A stretch of 64,000 nucleotides of DNA from NCBI RefSeq assembly GCF_003171715.1, contig NZ_QGHL01000020.1, positions 1-64,000 on the forward strand, given 5' to 3'. The first letter of the stretch is position 1, and each line of letters opens with the position of its first letter. Shown here in pieces: positions 17,742 through 28,091 of this stretch. The DNA is from Novosphingobium meiothermophilum. Its GTDB lineage: Bacteria; Pseudomonadota; Alphaproteobacteria; Sphingomonadales; Sphingomonadaceae. Below the pieces are notes generated by a model. The model saw only the letters and a list, made by a program, of their open reading frames with translations, did not search any database and had not been told where the DNA came from. The translations under genes were made by a program, and so were the position numbers.

Positions 17742-18971
17742 ATGCCCTTGGAAATCGCCTATCGGCCGATTGCCCTTCCCGCGCCTGCGGCAGCGAGTGT
17801 GGCCGCGTGGCCGATCGGCGCAGAGGTGAAGCCGCGCGATTTTGCAGCGCGCATCCGTCGGCGCGACATGCGCTCGATCCGCCGGGCGCTGCGCGCGCCC
17901 TCGATGCTGCGCCAGCGCGTGGCGGGCGTGGCAGCGTTCGGCCTTCTGGCAAGCGCGCTTGGCGCAACCGGCTGGGGCGAACCGGGCGGCGTGCGTTCTG
18001 CGACGGCGCGCGTGCACATGGCCGGACTGCAACCGTTCGAGCGTGCGGGCGACAGCTTTCCCGGATCGGCGTTCTACTGGCTGGATGAAAGCGAGAACGG
18101 GCTGATCGATCCGGTCGAAGCGCAAAGCGCGTGGGACCGCAGCCAGAGCGATGCGGCGTCAGGGCCAAGGGGCGAAGTGGCAGCACGCCCCATTCTGGCC
18201 ACAGGCACGAGCGAGGACCGCTGGCGCGCCCTGCAATGCCTGACGACCGCCATCTATTACGAAGCCGCCAGCGAACCTGATGCGGGACAACGCGCAGTGG
18301 CGCAGGTCGTGCTGAACCGCGTGGCCCATCCGGCGTGGCCCAATACGGTTTGCGGCGTTGTCTATCAGGGATCGGAGCGGCCCGGCTGCCAGTTTTCGTT
18401 CGCGTGCGACGGATCGCTGGCCAGACGGCCAATGAAGGCATTCTGGGACAGGGCGCGGCGCGTGGCCGCCGATGCGCTGGCGGGTCATGTCTATGCGCCC
18501 GTAGGCCTTGCAACGCATTACCACACGACGGCTGTATATCCGCAATGGGCGCCCAGCCTGCGCTTCATCGGCACGATCGGCGCGCACCGCTTCTACAACT
18601 GGGCAGGCGCTGCCGGAAAGCCAGCCGCCTTTGCCGCACGCTATCTGGGCGCAGAACCCGTGGCAGCGCCGCATCCGCGCACATGGACACCTTCGCCCAC
18701 CGACCTTGCCGACCCGCTGCTCCTCGAAAAGGCGTTCGAGCGCGGGCAACTTGCCTCCTCCGGCGGGCCGATTGCGGCAGGCGTGATGGACCAGCAACCG
18801 ATCTCGCCAGCAGCCGCGCCACCGGCATCGCTCCTGCGCGGTGGGCTTGTTCCTTCGCCTTCCGCCGCGCCCAGCGCCGTCCGTGGCAAGGAGCCGCCTG
18901 CCACAGGAAGCGGATCGATCCTGCCGGGGCACGAAGCGGCCAGCACATGGGTTGCGCAACCGGGCGCCTGA
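17742..18971 (+). CDS. SleB/CwlJ-type cell wall hydrolase
   Basis: Protein of 409 residues with a Hydrolase_2 (SleB/CwlJ) domain at about 165-300. The N-terminal 50 residues are basic and precede a hydrophobic anchor (VAGVAAFGLLASALGATGW), so the protein is probably exported or anchored with the domain in the periplasm. The domain shows ALQCLTTAIYYEAASEPDAG, whose glutamate is the presumed catalytic residue, then QRAVAQVVLNRVAHPAWP and CGVVYQGSERPGCQFSFACDG, then THYHTTAVYPQWAPSL. The C-terminal 100 residues are low-complexity Ala/Pro. In Gram-negatives these enzymes act on peptidoglycan; sphingomonads carry several. It is transcribed divergently from the cobalamin riboswitch; the 186 bases between show no other feature. 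Confidence 0.88.
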   Translation: MPLEIAYRPIALPAPAAASVAAWPIGAEVKPRDFAARIRRRDMRSIRRALRAPSMLRQRVAGVAAFGLLASALGATGWGEPGGVRSATARVHMAGLQPFERAGDSFPGSAFYWLDESENGLIDPVEAQSAWDRSQSDAASGPRGEVAARPILATGTSEDRWRALQCLTTAIYYEAASEPDAGQRAVAQVVLNRVAHPAWPNTVCGVVYQGSERPGCQFSFACDGSLARRPMKAFWDRARRVAADALAGHVYAPVGLATHYHTTAVYPQWAPSLRFIGTIGAHRFYNWAGAAGKPAAFAARYLGAEPVAAPHPRTWTPSPTDLADPLLLEKAFERGQLASSGGPIAAGVMDQQPISPAAAPPASLLRGGLVPSPSAAPSAVRGKEPPATGSGSILPGHEAASTWVAQPGA

Positions 18972-19002
18972 ACCGGCAGGTGCAAACTTGCGGTTCCCCG
19001 GT

Positions 19003-19329
19003 TCAGACCGGGGATCGCGGCCCGTAAAGGATCACCATGGTGCCCAATAGGCTGAGGCCCGCGCCGATCAGATCCCAGCGATCCGGCCGCACGCCTTCGA
19101 AAGCCCAGAGCCAGACCAGCGCCGCCACGATGTAGATGCCGCCATAGGCCGCATAGGCGCGGCCTGCATTGTCGGTTTCGACCAATGTCAGCACCCACGC
19201 GAAGAAGGTCAGCAAAGCAAGTCCCGGCACCACCAGCAGCGCGGTCTTGCCAAGGCGCAGCCATGCCCAGAACGCAAAGCATCCGGCAATTTCGGCAAGG
19301 GCGGCGGCCAGGAAGGCAGGAAAGCTCAT
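19003..19329 (-). CDS. YnfA family membrane protein (UPF0060)
   Basis: Small inner membrane protein of 108 residues with four predicted transmembrane helices. The family pattern is clear: [20 protein letters not shown] in helix 1, [20 protein letters not shown] in the centre (the conserved [12 protein letters not shown]), and [17 protein letters not shown] at the end. YnfA resembles small multidrug resistance transporters, and its physiological substrate is not settled. It is a single gene, convergent with the SleB-type gene (31 bases between stops). Confidence 0.93.
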   Translation of the reverse strand: MSFPAFLAAALAEIAGCFAFWAWLRLGKTALLVVPGLALLTFFAWVLTLVETDNAGRAYAAYGGIYIVAALVWLWAFEGVRPDRWDLIGAGLSLLGTMVILYGPRSPV

Positions 19330-19531
19330 GCCGTGCGCTTATCATTGCGCGGATCGGCATGGCAATGCGCCATCACGCGCAACCGGATGCGGCGCAGGGC
19401 GACACGCCATTCGTCCTTACCGCATCCTTTACCGTGTCGCGGAACACACTCTTAGGCCCGCGGTCCTATCATTCGGCTCGTGGAACGCGGCCGGGCAAGG
19501 TCAACCGGGCGCGAAGGAGAGAACACAAATC

Positions 19532-19837
19532 ATGGTGCGATTTGCCCCTCGCTACGGCATCATCTCGCCGTGCATGGCACGCCCTATTCTGGGACGGCAC
19601 CTGCGCGCGGCAAACGACAATGCCGAGGCATGGAGCGGTTCGGCAAGCCAGCAGCAGGCCGTGCTTGAAGCAGCGCTGCGGCTGTTCGCGGCGCACGGTT
19701 TTGCTGCGGCGGAGCGCGCCCGTGATGCGGCGCTCATCGCTGGTGCCAATGCCGATGCGGAACGCGCGGACTTCTGGCGGGCTGTATGCCATACGCTGGA
19801 CCGGCGACTGATGCGCGATCTGGTGCGGCAGCGCTGA
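19532..19837 (+). CDS. small conserved unknown protein
   Basis: Protein of 101 residues (MVRFAPRYGIISPCMARPIL onward). AAGGAGA sits about 12 bases before the ATG at 19532; a second ATG at 19574 would remove 14 residues. The segment RHLRAANDNAEAW is a pattern I recall at the start of many short alphaproteobacterial proteins. The rest is Ala/Arg-rich and helical, with FWRAVCHTLDRRLMRDLV near the end. No membrane segment or catalytic motif is seen and I do not recognise a function. A good rho-independent terminator follows 31 bases after the stop, supporting a real transcript. Confidence 0.7.
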   Translation: MVRFAPRYGIISPCMARPILGRHLRAANDNAEAWSGSASQQQAVLEAALRLFAAHGFAAAERARDAALIAGANADAERADFWRAVCHTLDRRLMRDLVRQR

Positions 19838-19868
19838 TCGCGCGTAACCTTGCCGATTCAGGCATGAG

Positions 19869-19897
19869 AAGTCCCGGCCTTGCCACCGGGACTTTTT
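19869..19897 (+). terminator. rho-independent terminator
   Basis: AAGTCCCGG (19869-19877) pairs with CCGGGACTT (19886-19894) around an 8-base loop, followed by a T-run to 19897. It ends the transcript of the small gene at 19532. The next 224 bases up to mdh carry an AT-rich patch (19915-19980) likely to hold the mdh operon promoter. Confidence 0.85.
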
Positions 19898-20118
19898 CAT
19901 TTGTCTGACTGGCGGATTAACACACTATTGCTATTGCAAACTGTTATCGAAAAAACCCGGAAACTAGCTGTTTTTCGCGGTTGCATTCACTTGCAGGCAG
20001 GCTTAGGGGCCGAGTCATTCGGCCAGAACTTTCCTGTCTCGCGGGGCACGGGAAGGCGTTGGGCGCAAGCTCTGCTGGCATCTGTATGCTTGTCCCCGCG
20101 AACGGGAAAGGACCGTAG

Positions 20119-21084
<966 letters not shown>

Positions 21085-21120
21085 GCGGACATACCGTTTT
21101 CAAGCTCAGGAGTTTCATCA

Positions 21121-22011
21121 ATGAGCATTCTCGTCGACAAGAATACCAAGGTCATCACGCAGGGGATGACCGGCGCGACCGGCACGTTCCACACCGAACA
21201 GGCGCTTGCCTATGGCACGCAGATGGTCGGCGGCGTGACCCCCGGCAAGGGCGGCACCACCCACATCGGCCTGCCCAACTTCAACACGGTGCACGAAGCC
21301 AAAGCTGCCACGGGCGCAACTGCCTCGTGCATCTACGTGCCGCCGCCGTTCGCCGCCGATTCGATCCTTGAAGCGATCGACGCGCAAATGGAACTGATCG
21401 TTTGCATCACCGAAGGCATCCCGGTGCTCGACATGGTCAAGGTGAAGCGCGCGCTCGTCGGATCGAAGAGCCGTCTGATCGGCCCGAACTGCCCCGGCGT
21501 CCTCACCCCGAACGAATGCAAGATCGGCATCATGCCCGGCTCGATCTTCAAGAAGGGCAGCGTCGGCGTGGTTTCGCGTTCGGGCACGCTCACCTATGAG
21601 GCGGTGTTCCAGACCTCGAACATCGGCCTCGGCCAGACCACCGCGGTCGGCATTGGCGGTGACCCGGTGAACGGCACCAACTTCATCGACGTGCTGGAAC
21701 TGTTCCTTGCCGACGATGAAACCAAGTCGATCATCATGATCGGTGAAATCGGCGGCAGCGCCGAAGAAGAAGCCGCACAGTTCCTCAAGGACGAAGCACG
21801 CCGCGGCCGCAAGAAGCCGATGGTCGGCTTCATCGCGGGCCGCACGGCGCCTCCGGGCCGCCGCATGGGCCACGCAGGAGCAATCGTGTCGGGCGGACAG
21901 GGCGGCGCTGAAGACAAGATCGCGGCCATGGAAGAAGCCGGCATCCGCGTCAGCCCCTCGCCTTCGCTTCTGGGCGAAACGCTGGCCGAAGTGCTGAAGG
22001 AACGCGTCTGA
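21121..22011 (+). CDS. sucD: succinyl-CoA ligase subunit alpha
   Basis: Alpha subunit (296 residues) of succinyl-CoA synthetase, which makes ATP or GTP from succinyl-CoA. Visible are the CoA-binding N-terminal fold ([19 protein letters not shown]), [20 protein letters not shown], and the phosphorylated active-site histidine in [14 protein letters not shown] (about residue 251). The start is ATG with AGGAG 8 bases upstream. The beta subunit gene sucC, often directly upstream in this operon type, is absent here: mdh sits in that place and no other frame in the window encodes an ATP-grasp SucC, so it must be elsewhere in the genome. Confidence 0.97.
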   Translation: MSILVDKNTKVITQGMTGATGTFHTEQALAYGTQMVGGVTPGKGGTTHIGLPNFNTVHEAKAATGATASCIYVPPPFAADSILEAIDAQMELIVCITEGIPVLDMVKVKRALVGSKSRLIGPNCPGVLTPNECKIGIMPGSIFKKGSVGVVSRSGTLTYEAVFQTSNIGLGQTTAVGIGGDPVNGTNFIDVLELFLADDETKSIIMIGEIGGSAEEEAAQFLKDEARRGRKKPMVGFIAGRTAPPGRRMGHAGAIVSGGQGGAEDKIAAMEEAGIRVSPSPSLLGETLAEVLKERV

Positions 22012-22027
22012 TCGCGTAAAAGAGCTA

Positions 22028-22067
22028 CCGCCCGGATAGGCTGTTCTGCGTAACGGTCTCCGGGCGG
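22028..22067 (+). terminator. hairpin between sucD and sucA
   Basis: CCGCCCGGA (22028-22036) and TCCGGGCGG (22059-22067) form a perfect 9-bp stem with a 22-base loop, 17 bases after the sucD stop; ATGCTTTCATTTG follows. The T-content is modest, so it may be a partial terminator or an mRNA processing or stability element setting the sucD to sucA ratio. The remaining 166 bases before sucA show only the AAGGAG ribosome binding site at 22222-22227. Confidence 0.4.
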
Positions 22068-22233
22068 ATGCTTTCATTTGCTGCCGCTAGAAAGCGCCCA
22101 TCTGCACGGGGCGCGGCAGCGGGATTTTGCAGGGTCCGCATGGGCGATCCTGCCGGAAAGGTTCGCTTCGCCGCTTGGCGTGGGCGCAAGTGTCCGAAGC
22201 CCCCATCCTCCCCGGGGGGACAAGGAGTTGACA

Positions 22234-25086
22234 ATGGGTTCCGAACTGCACGATTTCGACGTCGATCCGGCTCAGGAAGGCCCGCAGCCCGGCCCTTCGT
22301 GGGCAAGCAAGCGCTGGCCGATCACCGATGCCGCGGCTGGCGATGACCTGACCCAGGCGATGGACCCGATGGCGCTCAAGCTCGCCATCCAGAAATCGGC
22401 AAGCAAGGTCGGCGCGCAGCTTGACGAGCAGGCCCTGCAGCAGGCGGCGATGGATTCAATCCGCGCCATGACACTGATCCGCACCTATCGCGTGCGTGGG
22501 CACCTTGCCGCTGATCTCGATCCTCTGGGCCTTGCCCGCCAGAAGCTTCCGGCCGACCTTTCGCCCGAATATCACGGATTCACCGCTGCCGACGCCAAGC
22601 GCAAGATCTATGTCGGCGGCGTGCTTGGCCTTGAATGGGCCACGCTCGATGAACTCGTTGCGATCCTGCGTGCCAACTACTGCGGGCACATCGGCTTCGA
22701 ATACATGCACATTGCCGACGTGGAGGAGCGCCGCTTCATCCAGGACCGCATCGAGGGCGGCGACAAGCATGTGGACTTCACGCCCAACGGCAAGAAGGCA
22801 ATCCTCGCCGCCGTGGTGCGCGGCGAACAATACGAGAAGTTCCTCGGCAAGAAGTATGTCGGCACCAAGCGTTTCGGTCTCGACGGCGGGGAATCGATGA
22901 TTCCGGCGCTTGAGGCGATCATCAAGTATGGCGGCCAGCTTGGCGTGCGCGAGATCGTTTACGGCATGGCCCACCGCGGCCGCCTCAACGTGCTGGCCAA
23001 TGTCATGGCAAAGCCTTATCGCGTGATCTTCCACGAGTTTTCGGGTGGCTCGGCCAACCCGGAAGACGTGGGCGGATCTGGCGACGTGAAGTATCACCTC
23101 GGCACTTCGACCGACCGCGAGTTTGACGGGATCAAGGTGCACATGAGCCTTGTGCCAAATCCCTCGCACCTCGAAACGGTTGACCCGATCGTCCTGGGCA
23201 AGGTGCGTGCGCAGCAGGTGTTCCGCGACGATATCGGCGATGACGTGGGGCCAGACGCGCGCCACAAGCAGGTTCTGCCCGTGTTGATCCACGGCGATGC
23301 CGCCTTTGCGGGGCAAGGCATCGTGTGGGAGTGCTTCGGCCTTTCGGGCGTGAAGGGCTACAACACCGGCGGCTGCATCCACTTCATCATCAACAACCAG
23401 ATCGGGTTCACCACCAGCCCGCAGTTCTCGCGCGGGTCGCCCTATCCGTCGGATGTGGCCAAGGGCGTGCAGGCGCCGATCCTGCACGTGAACGGCGATG
23501 ATCCCGAAGCCGTGACTTTCGCCTGCAAGCTGGCTATCGACTATCGCCAGAAGTTCGGCCGCGACATCGTGGTCGACATGTGGTGCTACCGCCGCTTCGG
23601 CCACAATGAAGGCGACGAGCCTTCATTCACCCAGCCGCTGATGTATGCCAAGATCCGCCAGCATCCCGGCGTGAGCGAGATCTATGCCAAGCGGCTTGTG
23701 GCCGAAGGCGTGATCGACGCCAATTACAAGGGTGAGATCGAAAGCCACTTCGTGGCGACGCTGGAAACCGAGTTCGAAGCAGCCAAGGGCTACAAGGCCA
23801 ACGAGGCCGACTGGTTCGGCGGGCGCTGGTCAGGCTTCAACAAGCCGGCCGATCCGGTCACGGCGCGCCGCAACGTGGGCACCGGGATCGACCAGAAGCT
23901 GTTCGACAGCCTTGGCCGAACCCTGACCACCGTTCCCGAAGACCTCACCATCCACAAGACACTGGCGCGTGTGATCGACGCCAAGCGCGAAATGTTCGCC
24001 ACGGGTCAGGGGTTTGACTGGGCCACCGGCGAAGCGCTTGCCTTCGGCAGCCTCGTTACCGAGGGCTATGGTGTGCGCCTTTCCGGTCAGGATTGCGGGC
24101 GCGGCACCTTCAGCCAGCGCCACGCCGTCTGGGTCGACCAGAAGGACGAACGCAAATACGTGGCGCTTTCAACGCTGCCGCACGGCTCGTTCGAGGTGCT
24201 CGACAGCCCGCTTTCCGAATATGGCGTGCTTGGCTTCGAGTATGGCTATGCCAGCGCGGACCCCAAGAGCCTCGTGTTGTGGGAAGGCCAGTTCGGCGAT
24301 TTCGCCAATGGCGCGCAGATCGTCATCGATCAGTATATCGCCGCATCCGAAGCCAAGTGGCTGCGCGCCAATGGCCTCGTCATGCTGCTGCCTCACGGGT
24401 ATGAAGGCCAGGGGCCGGAACACTCCTCGGCACGTCTGGAACGCTATCTTCAGCTTTGCGCGGAAGACAACATCCAGGTGTGCAACATCACCACCCCGGC
24501 GAACTACTTCCACGTGCTGCGCCGGCAGATGCACCGTCCGTTCCGCAAGCCGCTCATCATCATGACACCCAAGAGCCTGCTGCGCCATCCGCTGGCAAAG
24601 TCGGCTGCTTCGGACTTCATCGGCGAAGGCCACTTCATGCGCATCCTGTCGGACATCAATCCGGCAGCTGACAAGGACACCCGCAAGGTGATCCTGTGTT
24701 CGGGCAAGGTCGCCTATGACCTGATCGAAGCGCGCAATGCCGCGGGCATCGACGACGTGCAGATCATCCGTCTCGAACAGCTCTATCCCTTCCCCGGCGA
24801 ACCGCTGGCCCTGCGCCTGTCGCGCATGACCAATCTGGAAGAGGTGGTCTGGTGTCAGGAAGAACCGCGCAACAACGGCGCATGGTTCTTCGTTGAACCG
24901 CTGATCGAGGAAGCGCTGAAGGCGGCGGGCAGCAAGGTTGCGCGGGCGCGCTATGCCGGCCGCGCGGCGGCGGCATCGCCCGCCACCGGCCTTGCCAGCC
25001 GCCATGCCAGCGAACAGGGCGCGCTCGTAGCAGATGCGCTGGGCCTTTCGGTGCGTGACGAGATCCGCCGGCAAAAGAAGAACTGA
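22234..25086 (+). CDS. sucA: 2-oxoglutarate dehydrogenase E1
   Basis: Thiamine diphosphate-dependent E1o of 950 residues, decarboxylating 2-oxoglutarate and succinylating the lipoyl group of SucB. Motifs: RTYRVRGHLAADLDPLG, EIVYGMAHRGRLNVLANVM, VHGDAAFAGQG-like IHGDAAFAGQGIVWE, the ThDP/Mg site GCIHFIINNQIGFTT, RRFGHNEGDEPSFTQPLMY, and the C-terminal transketolase half (DCGRGTFSQRHAVW). I start at ATG 22234, with AAGGAG seven bases upstream. The first 45 residues do not show the usual E1o N-terminal helix (FL-x-AN-x-Y-x-E-x-LY); only PSWASKRWPI recalls its end. That segment helps dock E1 to E2 in other bacteria, so docking may differ here. Confidence 0.97.
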   Translation: MGSELHDFDVDPAQEGPQPGPSWASKRWPITDAAAGDDLTQAMDPMALKLAIQKSASKVGAQLDEQALQQAAMDSIRAMTLIRTYRVRGHLAADLDPLGLARQKLPADLSPEYHGFTAADAKRKIYVGGVLGLEWATLDELVAILRANYCGHIGFEYMHIADVEERRFIQDRIEGGDKHVDFTPNGKKAILAAVVRGEQYEKFLGKKYVGTKRFGLDGGESMIPALEAIIKYGGQLGVREIVYGMAHRGRLNVLANVMAKPYRVIFHEFSGGSANPEDVGGSGDVKYHLGTSTDREFDGIKVHMSLVPNPSHLETVDPIVLGKVRAQQVFRDDIGDDVGPDARHKQVLPVLIHGDAAFAGQGIVWECFGLSGVKGYNTGGCIHFIINNQIGFTTSPQFSRGSPYPSDVAKGVQAPILHVNGDDPEAVTFACKLAIDYRQKFGRDIVVDMWCYRRFGHNEGDEPSFTQPLMYAKIRQHPGVSEIYAKRLVAEGVIDANYKGEIESHFVATLETEFEAAKGYKANEADWFGGRWSGFNKPADPVTARRNVGTGIDQKLFDSLGRTLTTVPEDLTIHKTLARVIDAKREMFATGQGFDWATGEALAFGSLVTEGYGVRLSGQDCGRGTFSQRHAVWVDQKDERKYVALSTLPHGSFEVLDSPLSEYGVLGFEYGYASADPKSLVLWEGQFGDFANGAQIVIDQYIAASEAKWLRANGLVMLLPHGYEGQGPEHSSARLERYLQLCAEDNIQVCNITTPANYFHVLRRQMHRPFRKPLIIMTPKSLLRHPLAKSAASDFIGEGHFMRILSDINPAADKDTRKVILCSGKVAYDLIEARNAAGIDDVQIIRLEQLYPFPGEPLALRLSRMTNLEEVVWCQEEPRNNGAWFFVEPLIEEALKAAGSKVARARYAGRAAAASPATGLASRHASEQGALVADALGLSVRDEIRRQKKN

Positions 25087-25113
25087 TTTTCCTTCTCCCC
25101 AAGGAACAAAGCT

Positions 25114-26361
25114 ATGTCGATTGAAGTGAAAGTCCCCACGCTGGGTGAAAGCGTCAGCGAAGCCACCGTCGGTCAGTGGCTGAAGAAGCCGGGCGAAGCC
25201 GTGGCGCTGGACGAGCCGATCGTCAGCCTCGAAACCGACAAGGTTGCCGTCGAGGTGCCCGCGCCCGCAGCCGGTGTGCTGGGTGCACTGGTGGCGAACG
25301 AAGGCGACACGGTTTCGGTCGGCGCGCTTCTGGCCCTGATCGAGGCAGGCGGCGCGCCGGCTGCTTCTGCGGCCACTCCCTCGGCGGCTCCTGCTGCGGC
25401 GGCGCAAGCCCCTGCCCCTGCCTCGGCAGCCGCTCCGGTCGCTCCTGCCGAGGCAGGCGGCGATGTGGCCGCTCTCTCGCCTGCGGTGCGCCGCGCCATT
25501 CTGGAATACGGGATCGATCCCTCGACCGTGAAGGGCACCGGCAAGGACGGGCGGCTGACCAAGGAAGACGTGATGGCGGCAGCCGCAGCCAAGCAGGCAT
25601 CGCCGGCACCCGCCGCCTCGGCACCGGCAGCCGCGCCCGCTGCGGCGGCTCCCGCTGCTGGCCGCAACGAAGAGCGCGTCAAGATGACCCGCCTGCGCCA
25701 GACCATTGCCAAGCGCCTGAAGAGCGCGCAGGAAACCGCAGCCCTTCTGACCACGTTCAACGACGTGGACATGACTGCCGTGATGGAAGCGCGCAACAAG
25801 TACAAGGACGTGTTCGAGAAGAAGCACGGCGTGAAGCTCGGCCTCATGTCGTTCTTCGCCAAGGCATCGGTTCTGGCTCTGAAGGACATTCCTTCGGTCA
25901 ATGCCCAGATTCAGGGCGATGAGATCGTCTATTTCGACTATGTGGACATCTCGGTCGCGGTCTCGGCCCCGAACGGGCTGGTCGTGCCGGTGGTGCGCGA
26001 TGTCGACAAGCTGAGCTTTGCCGACATCGAGAAGGCCATCGCCAACTACGGCAAGGCCGCGCGCGAAGGCACGCTGACCATGGCCGACATGGCAGGCGGC
26101 ACCTTCACCATCTCCAATGGCGGTGTGTTCGGCGGCCTTATGTCGACCCCGATCATCAATCCGCCACAGTCGGCCGTGCTTGGCCTGCACCGCATCGAGG
26201 ACCGCCCCGTCGTGCGCAACGGCGAGATAGTCATCCGTCCGATGATGTACATCGCCCTGTCATACGACCATCGCATCATCGACGGGCGCGAAGCCGTCAC
26301 GGCGCTGAAGACGATCAAGGAAGCGATCGAGGATCCCACCCGCCTGCTGATCGATCTCTGA
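25114..26361 (+). CDS. sucB: dihydrolipoyl succinyltransferase E2
   Basis: E2 core of the 2-oxoglutarate dehydrogenase complex, 415 residues. A single lipoyl domain spans 1-75, with the lipoylated lysine in [11 protein letters not shown] (residue 43). An Ala/Pro linker follows, then a peripheral subunit-binding domain ([33 protein letters not shown], about 125-160, named here by its ends), a second Ala/Pro linker, and the catalytic acyltransferase domain from about 185. The active-site motif [13 protein letters not shown] places histidine near 386 and aspartate near 390. It lies 27 bases after sucA and 13 bases before lpdA, so the three complex components are co-transcribed. Confidence 0.97.
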   Translation: MSIEVKVPTLGESVSEATVGQWLKKPGEAVALDEPIVSLETDKVAVEVPAPAAGVLGALVANEGDTVSVGALLALIEAGGAPAASAATPSAAPAAAAQAPAPASAAAPVAPAEAGGDVAALSPAVRRAILEYGIDPSTVKGTGKDGRLTKEDVMAAAAAKQASPAPAASAPAAAPAAAAPAAGRNEERVKMTRLRQTIAKRLKSAQETAALLTTFNDVDMTAVMEARNKYKDVFEKKHGVKLGLMSFFAKASVLALKDIPSVNAQIQGDEIVYFDYVDISVAVSAPNGLVVPVVRDVDKLSFADIEKAIANYGKAAREGTLTMADMAGGTFTISNGGVFGGLMSTPIINPPQSAVLGLHRIEDRPVVRNGEIVIRPMMYIALSYDHRIIDGREAVTALKTIKEAIEDPTRLLIDL

Positions 26362-26374
26362 AGGAGCCGTGAAC

Positions 26375-27775
26375 ATGGCTGAATACGATTACGACCTGCT
26401 TGTCATCGGTGCTGGTCCCGGCGGTTATGTCGCCGCAATCCGCGCGGCGCAGCTTGGCCTGAAGACGGCCTGCGCCGAAGGGCGCGAGACGTTGGGCGGC
26501 ACCTGCCTCAATGTCGGCTGCATTCCTTCCAAGGCACTGCTGCACGGCTCGGAAAAGTTCGAGGAAGCGCGCAACGGCACCTTCGACAAGTATGGCATCA
26601 AGACGGGCGCGGTCGAACTGGACCTTGCCAGGATGCAGGGTCAGAAGGCGGATTCGGTCAAGCAGCTGACCGGCGGGATCGAGTTCCTGTTCAAGAAGAA
26701 CAAGGTAACATGGCTCAAGGGCTATGCCACCTTCGAAGATCCTCACACGGTGACTGTGGCAGGTGAGAAAGTCACCGCACGCAACGTGCTGATCGCCACA
26801 GGATCCAGCGTGACGCCCCTGCCCGGCGTGAGCGTGGACAATGACGCTGGCGTGATCGTGGACAGCACCGGTGCGCTCGCGCTTGACCGCGTGCCGGAGC
26901 ACCTCGTGGTCATCGGCGGAGGCGTGATCGGGCTTGAGCTTGGCTCGGTCTGGCGGCGTCTTGGCGCGAAAGTCACGGTGGTGGAGTTCCTTGACCAGTT
27001 GCTGCCCGGCATGGACGGCGACGTGCGCAAGGAAGCCGCCAAGATCTTCAAGAAGCAGGGCATGGACATCCGCCTTGGCACCAAGGTGACGGCTGTGTCC
27101 GTGAACGGCGGGAAGGCGACGCTCACGACCGAACCGGCCAAGGGCGGCGAGGCTTCGACGATCGAGGCCGATTGCGTACTGGTGGCCATTGGGCGCCGGC
27201 CGAACACCGAAGGGCTGGGCCTCGAAAAGATTGGGCTGGAAGTCAACGCGCGCGGCCAGATCGAGACCGACCACGATTTCGCCACGAAGGTGCCGGGCGT
27301 CTGGGCAGTGGGCGATGTGATCCCCGGTCCCATGCTGGCCCACAAGGCCGAGGACGAAGGCATTGCCGTGGCCGAGAATATCGCGGGGCTTACGGGCATC
27401 GTGAACCACGATGTTATCCCCGGCGTGGTCTATACCATGCCGGAGTTCGCGGGCGTTGGCCTGACCGAAGAAGCCGCGCGGGAGCGGGGCGAGATCAAGG
27501 TGGGCAAGTTCCCGATGCTCGCCAACAGCCGCGCCAAGACCAACCACGAACCTGATGGCTTCGTAAAGGTCATCTCGGATGCCAAGACCGACCGCGTGCT
27601 AGGCGTGTGGTGCATCGCATCGGTTGCCGGAACGATGATCGCGCAGGCCGCGCAGGCCATGGAGTTCGGCGCGACGAGCGAGGACATCGCCTATACCTGC
27701 CACGCGCATCCGACCCATTCGGAAGCGCTGAAGGAAGCGGCCATGGCCGTGACCGGCAAGCCGATCCACATCTGA
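26375..27775 (+). CDS. lpdA: dihydrolipoyl dehydrogenase E3
   Basis: FAD flavoenzyme of 466 residues that reoxidises dihydrolipoamide with NAD. FAD motif: LLVIGAGPGGYVAAIRAAQLG (named by ends); redox disulfide: GGTCLNVGCIPSK with cysteines at 44 and 49; NAD motif: LVVIGGGVIGLELGSVWRRLG; second FAD contact: GVWAVGDVIPGPMLAHKAE; C-terminal catalytic His-Glu: CHAHPTHSEAL. I start at ATG 26375, eight bases after AAGGAG; the in-frame GTG at 26369 is too close to that site. It closes the TCA cluster and is followed by a strong terminator. Confidence 0.97.
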   Translation: MAEYDYDLLVIGAGPGGYVAAIRAAQLGLKTACAEGRETLGGTCLNVGCIPSKALLHGSEKFEEARNGTFDKYGIKTGAVELDLARMQGQKADSVKQLTGGIEFLFKKNKVTWLKGYATFEDPHTVTVAGEKVTARNVLIATGSSVTPLPGVSVDNDAGVIVDSTGALALDRVPEHLVVIGGGVIGLELGSVWRRLGAKVTVVEFLDQLLPGMDGDVRKEAAKIFKKQGMDIRLGTKVTAVSVNGGKATLTTEPAKGGEASTIEADCVLVAIGRRPNTEGLGLEKIGLEVNARGQIETDHDFATKVPGVWAVGDVIPGPMLAHKAEDEGIAVAENIAGLTGIVNHDVIPGVVYTMPEFAGVGLTEEAARERGEIKVGKFPMLANSRAKTNHEPDGFVKVISDAKTDRVLGVWCIASVAGTMIAQAAQAMEFGATSEDIAYTCHAHPTHSEALKEAAMAVTGKPIHI

Positions 27776-27800
27776 TCGGACAGACCCGGCACCGTGAACG

Positions 27801-27826
27801 GGGCCGTCCCTGCGGGCGGCCCTTTT
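27801..27826 (+). terminator. rho-independent terminator of the TCA operon
   Basis: GGGCCG-T-CCC (27801-27810) pairs with GGG-CGGCCC (27814-27822) around a TGC loop, with one bulged T, followed by TTTT. It lies 25 bases after the lpdA stop. Confidence 0.88.
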
Positions 27827-27886
27827 CATTTGTGCCCCGCGCCCTGCGGCGTTAACCGCAGGGCTTGAAACCAAGGAGCGCCCGCG

Positions 27887-28084
27887 ATGGCCATCAAGCT
27901 GACCCTGACCGAAGACGAAACCGAGATCCTGATCGATGCGCTGGAAGCGGACATGGAAGGTTATCTCGAAGCGGCCAAGGAAGCGCGCGGGAATACGCGC
28001 CGCGAAGAAGTGAAGACCTATACCGAAGCGGCCGAGCGCATCGGCGCGCTCAAGGCAAAGCTGGAAGCCCTGCTGGGGGCCTGA
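27887..28084 (+). CDS. small conserved helical protein
   Basis: A 65-residue acidic protein: LTLTEDETEILIDALEADME, then YLEAAKEARGNTRREEVKTY, then ERIGALKAKLEALL. It is predicted to be almost all helix, with a leucine-repeat C-terminus suggesting a short coiled coil or helical hairpin. No signal or membrane segment is present, so it is cytosolic. AAGGAG lies 10 bases before the ATG. I recall similar short proteins in alphaproteobacteria without a known role. The serine hydrolase gene starts 7 bases after its stop, so the two are probably co-transcribed. Confidence 0.78.
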   Translation: MAIKLTLTEDETEILIDALEADMEGYLEAAKEARGNTRREEVKTYTEAAERIGALKAKLEALLGA

Positions 28085-28091
28085 ACGGACG

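Noticed and set aside
24169..26190. 673-codon minus-strand frame antisense to sucA and sucB
   Set aside because: It crosses two genuine genes, and its translation contains Gly/Arg/Cys-rich runs caused by the Ala/Pro linkers of SucB.
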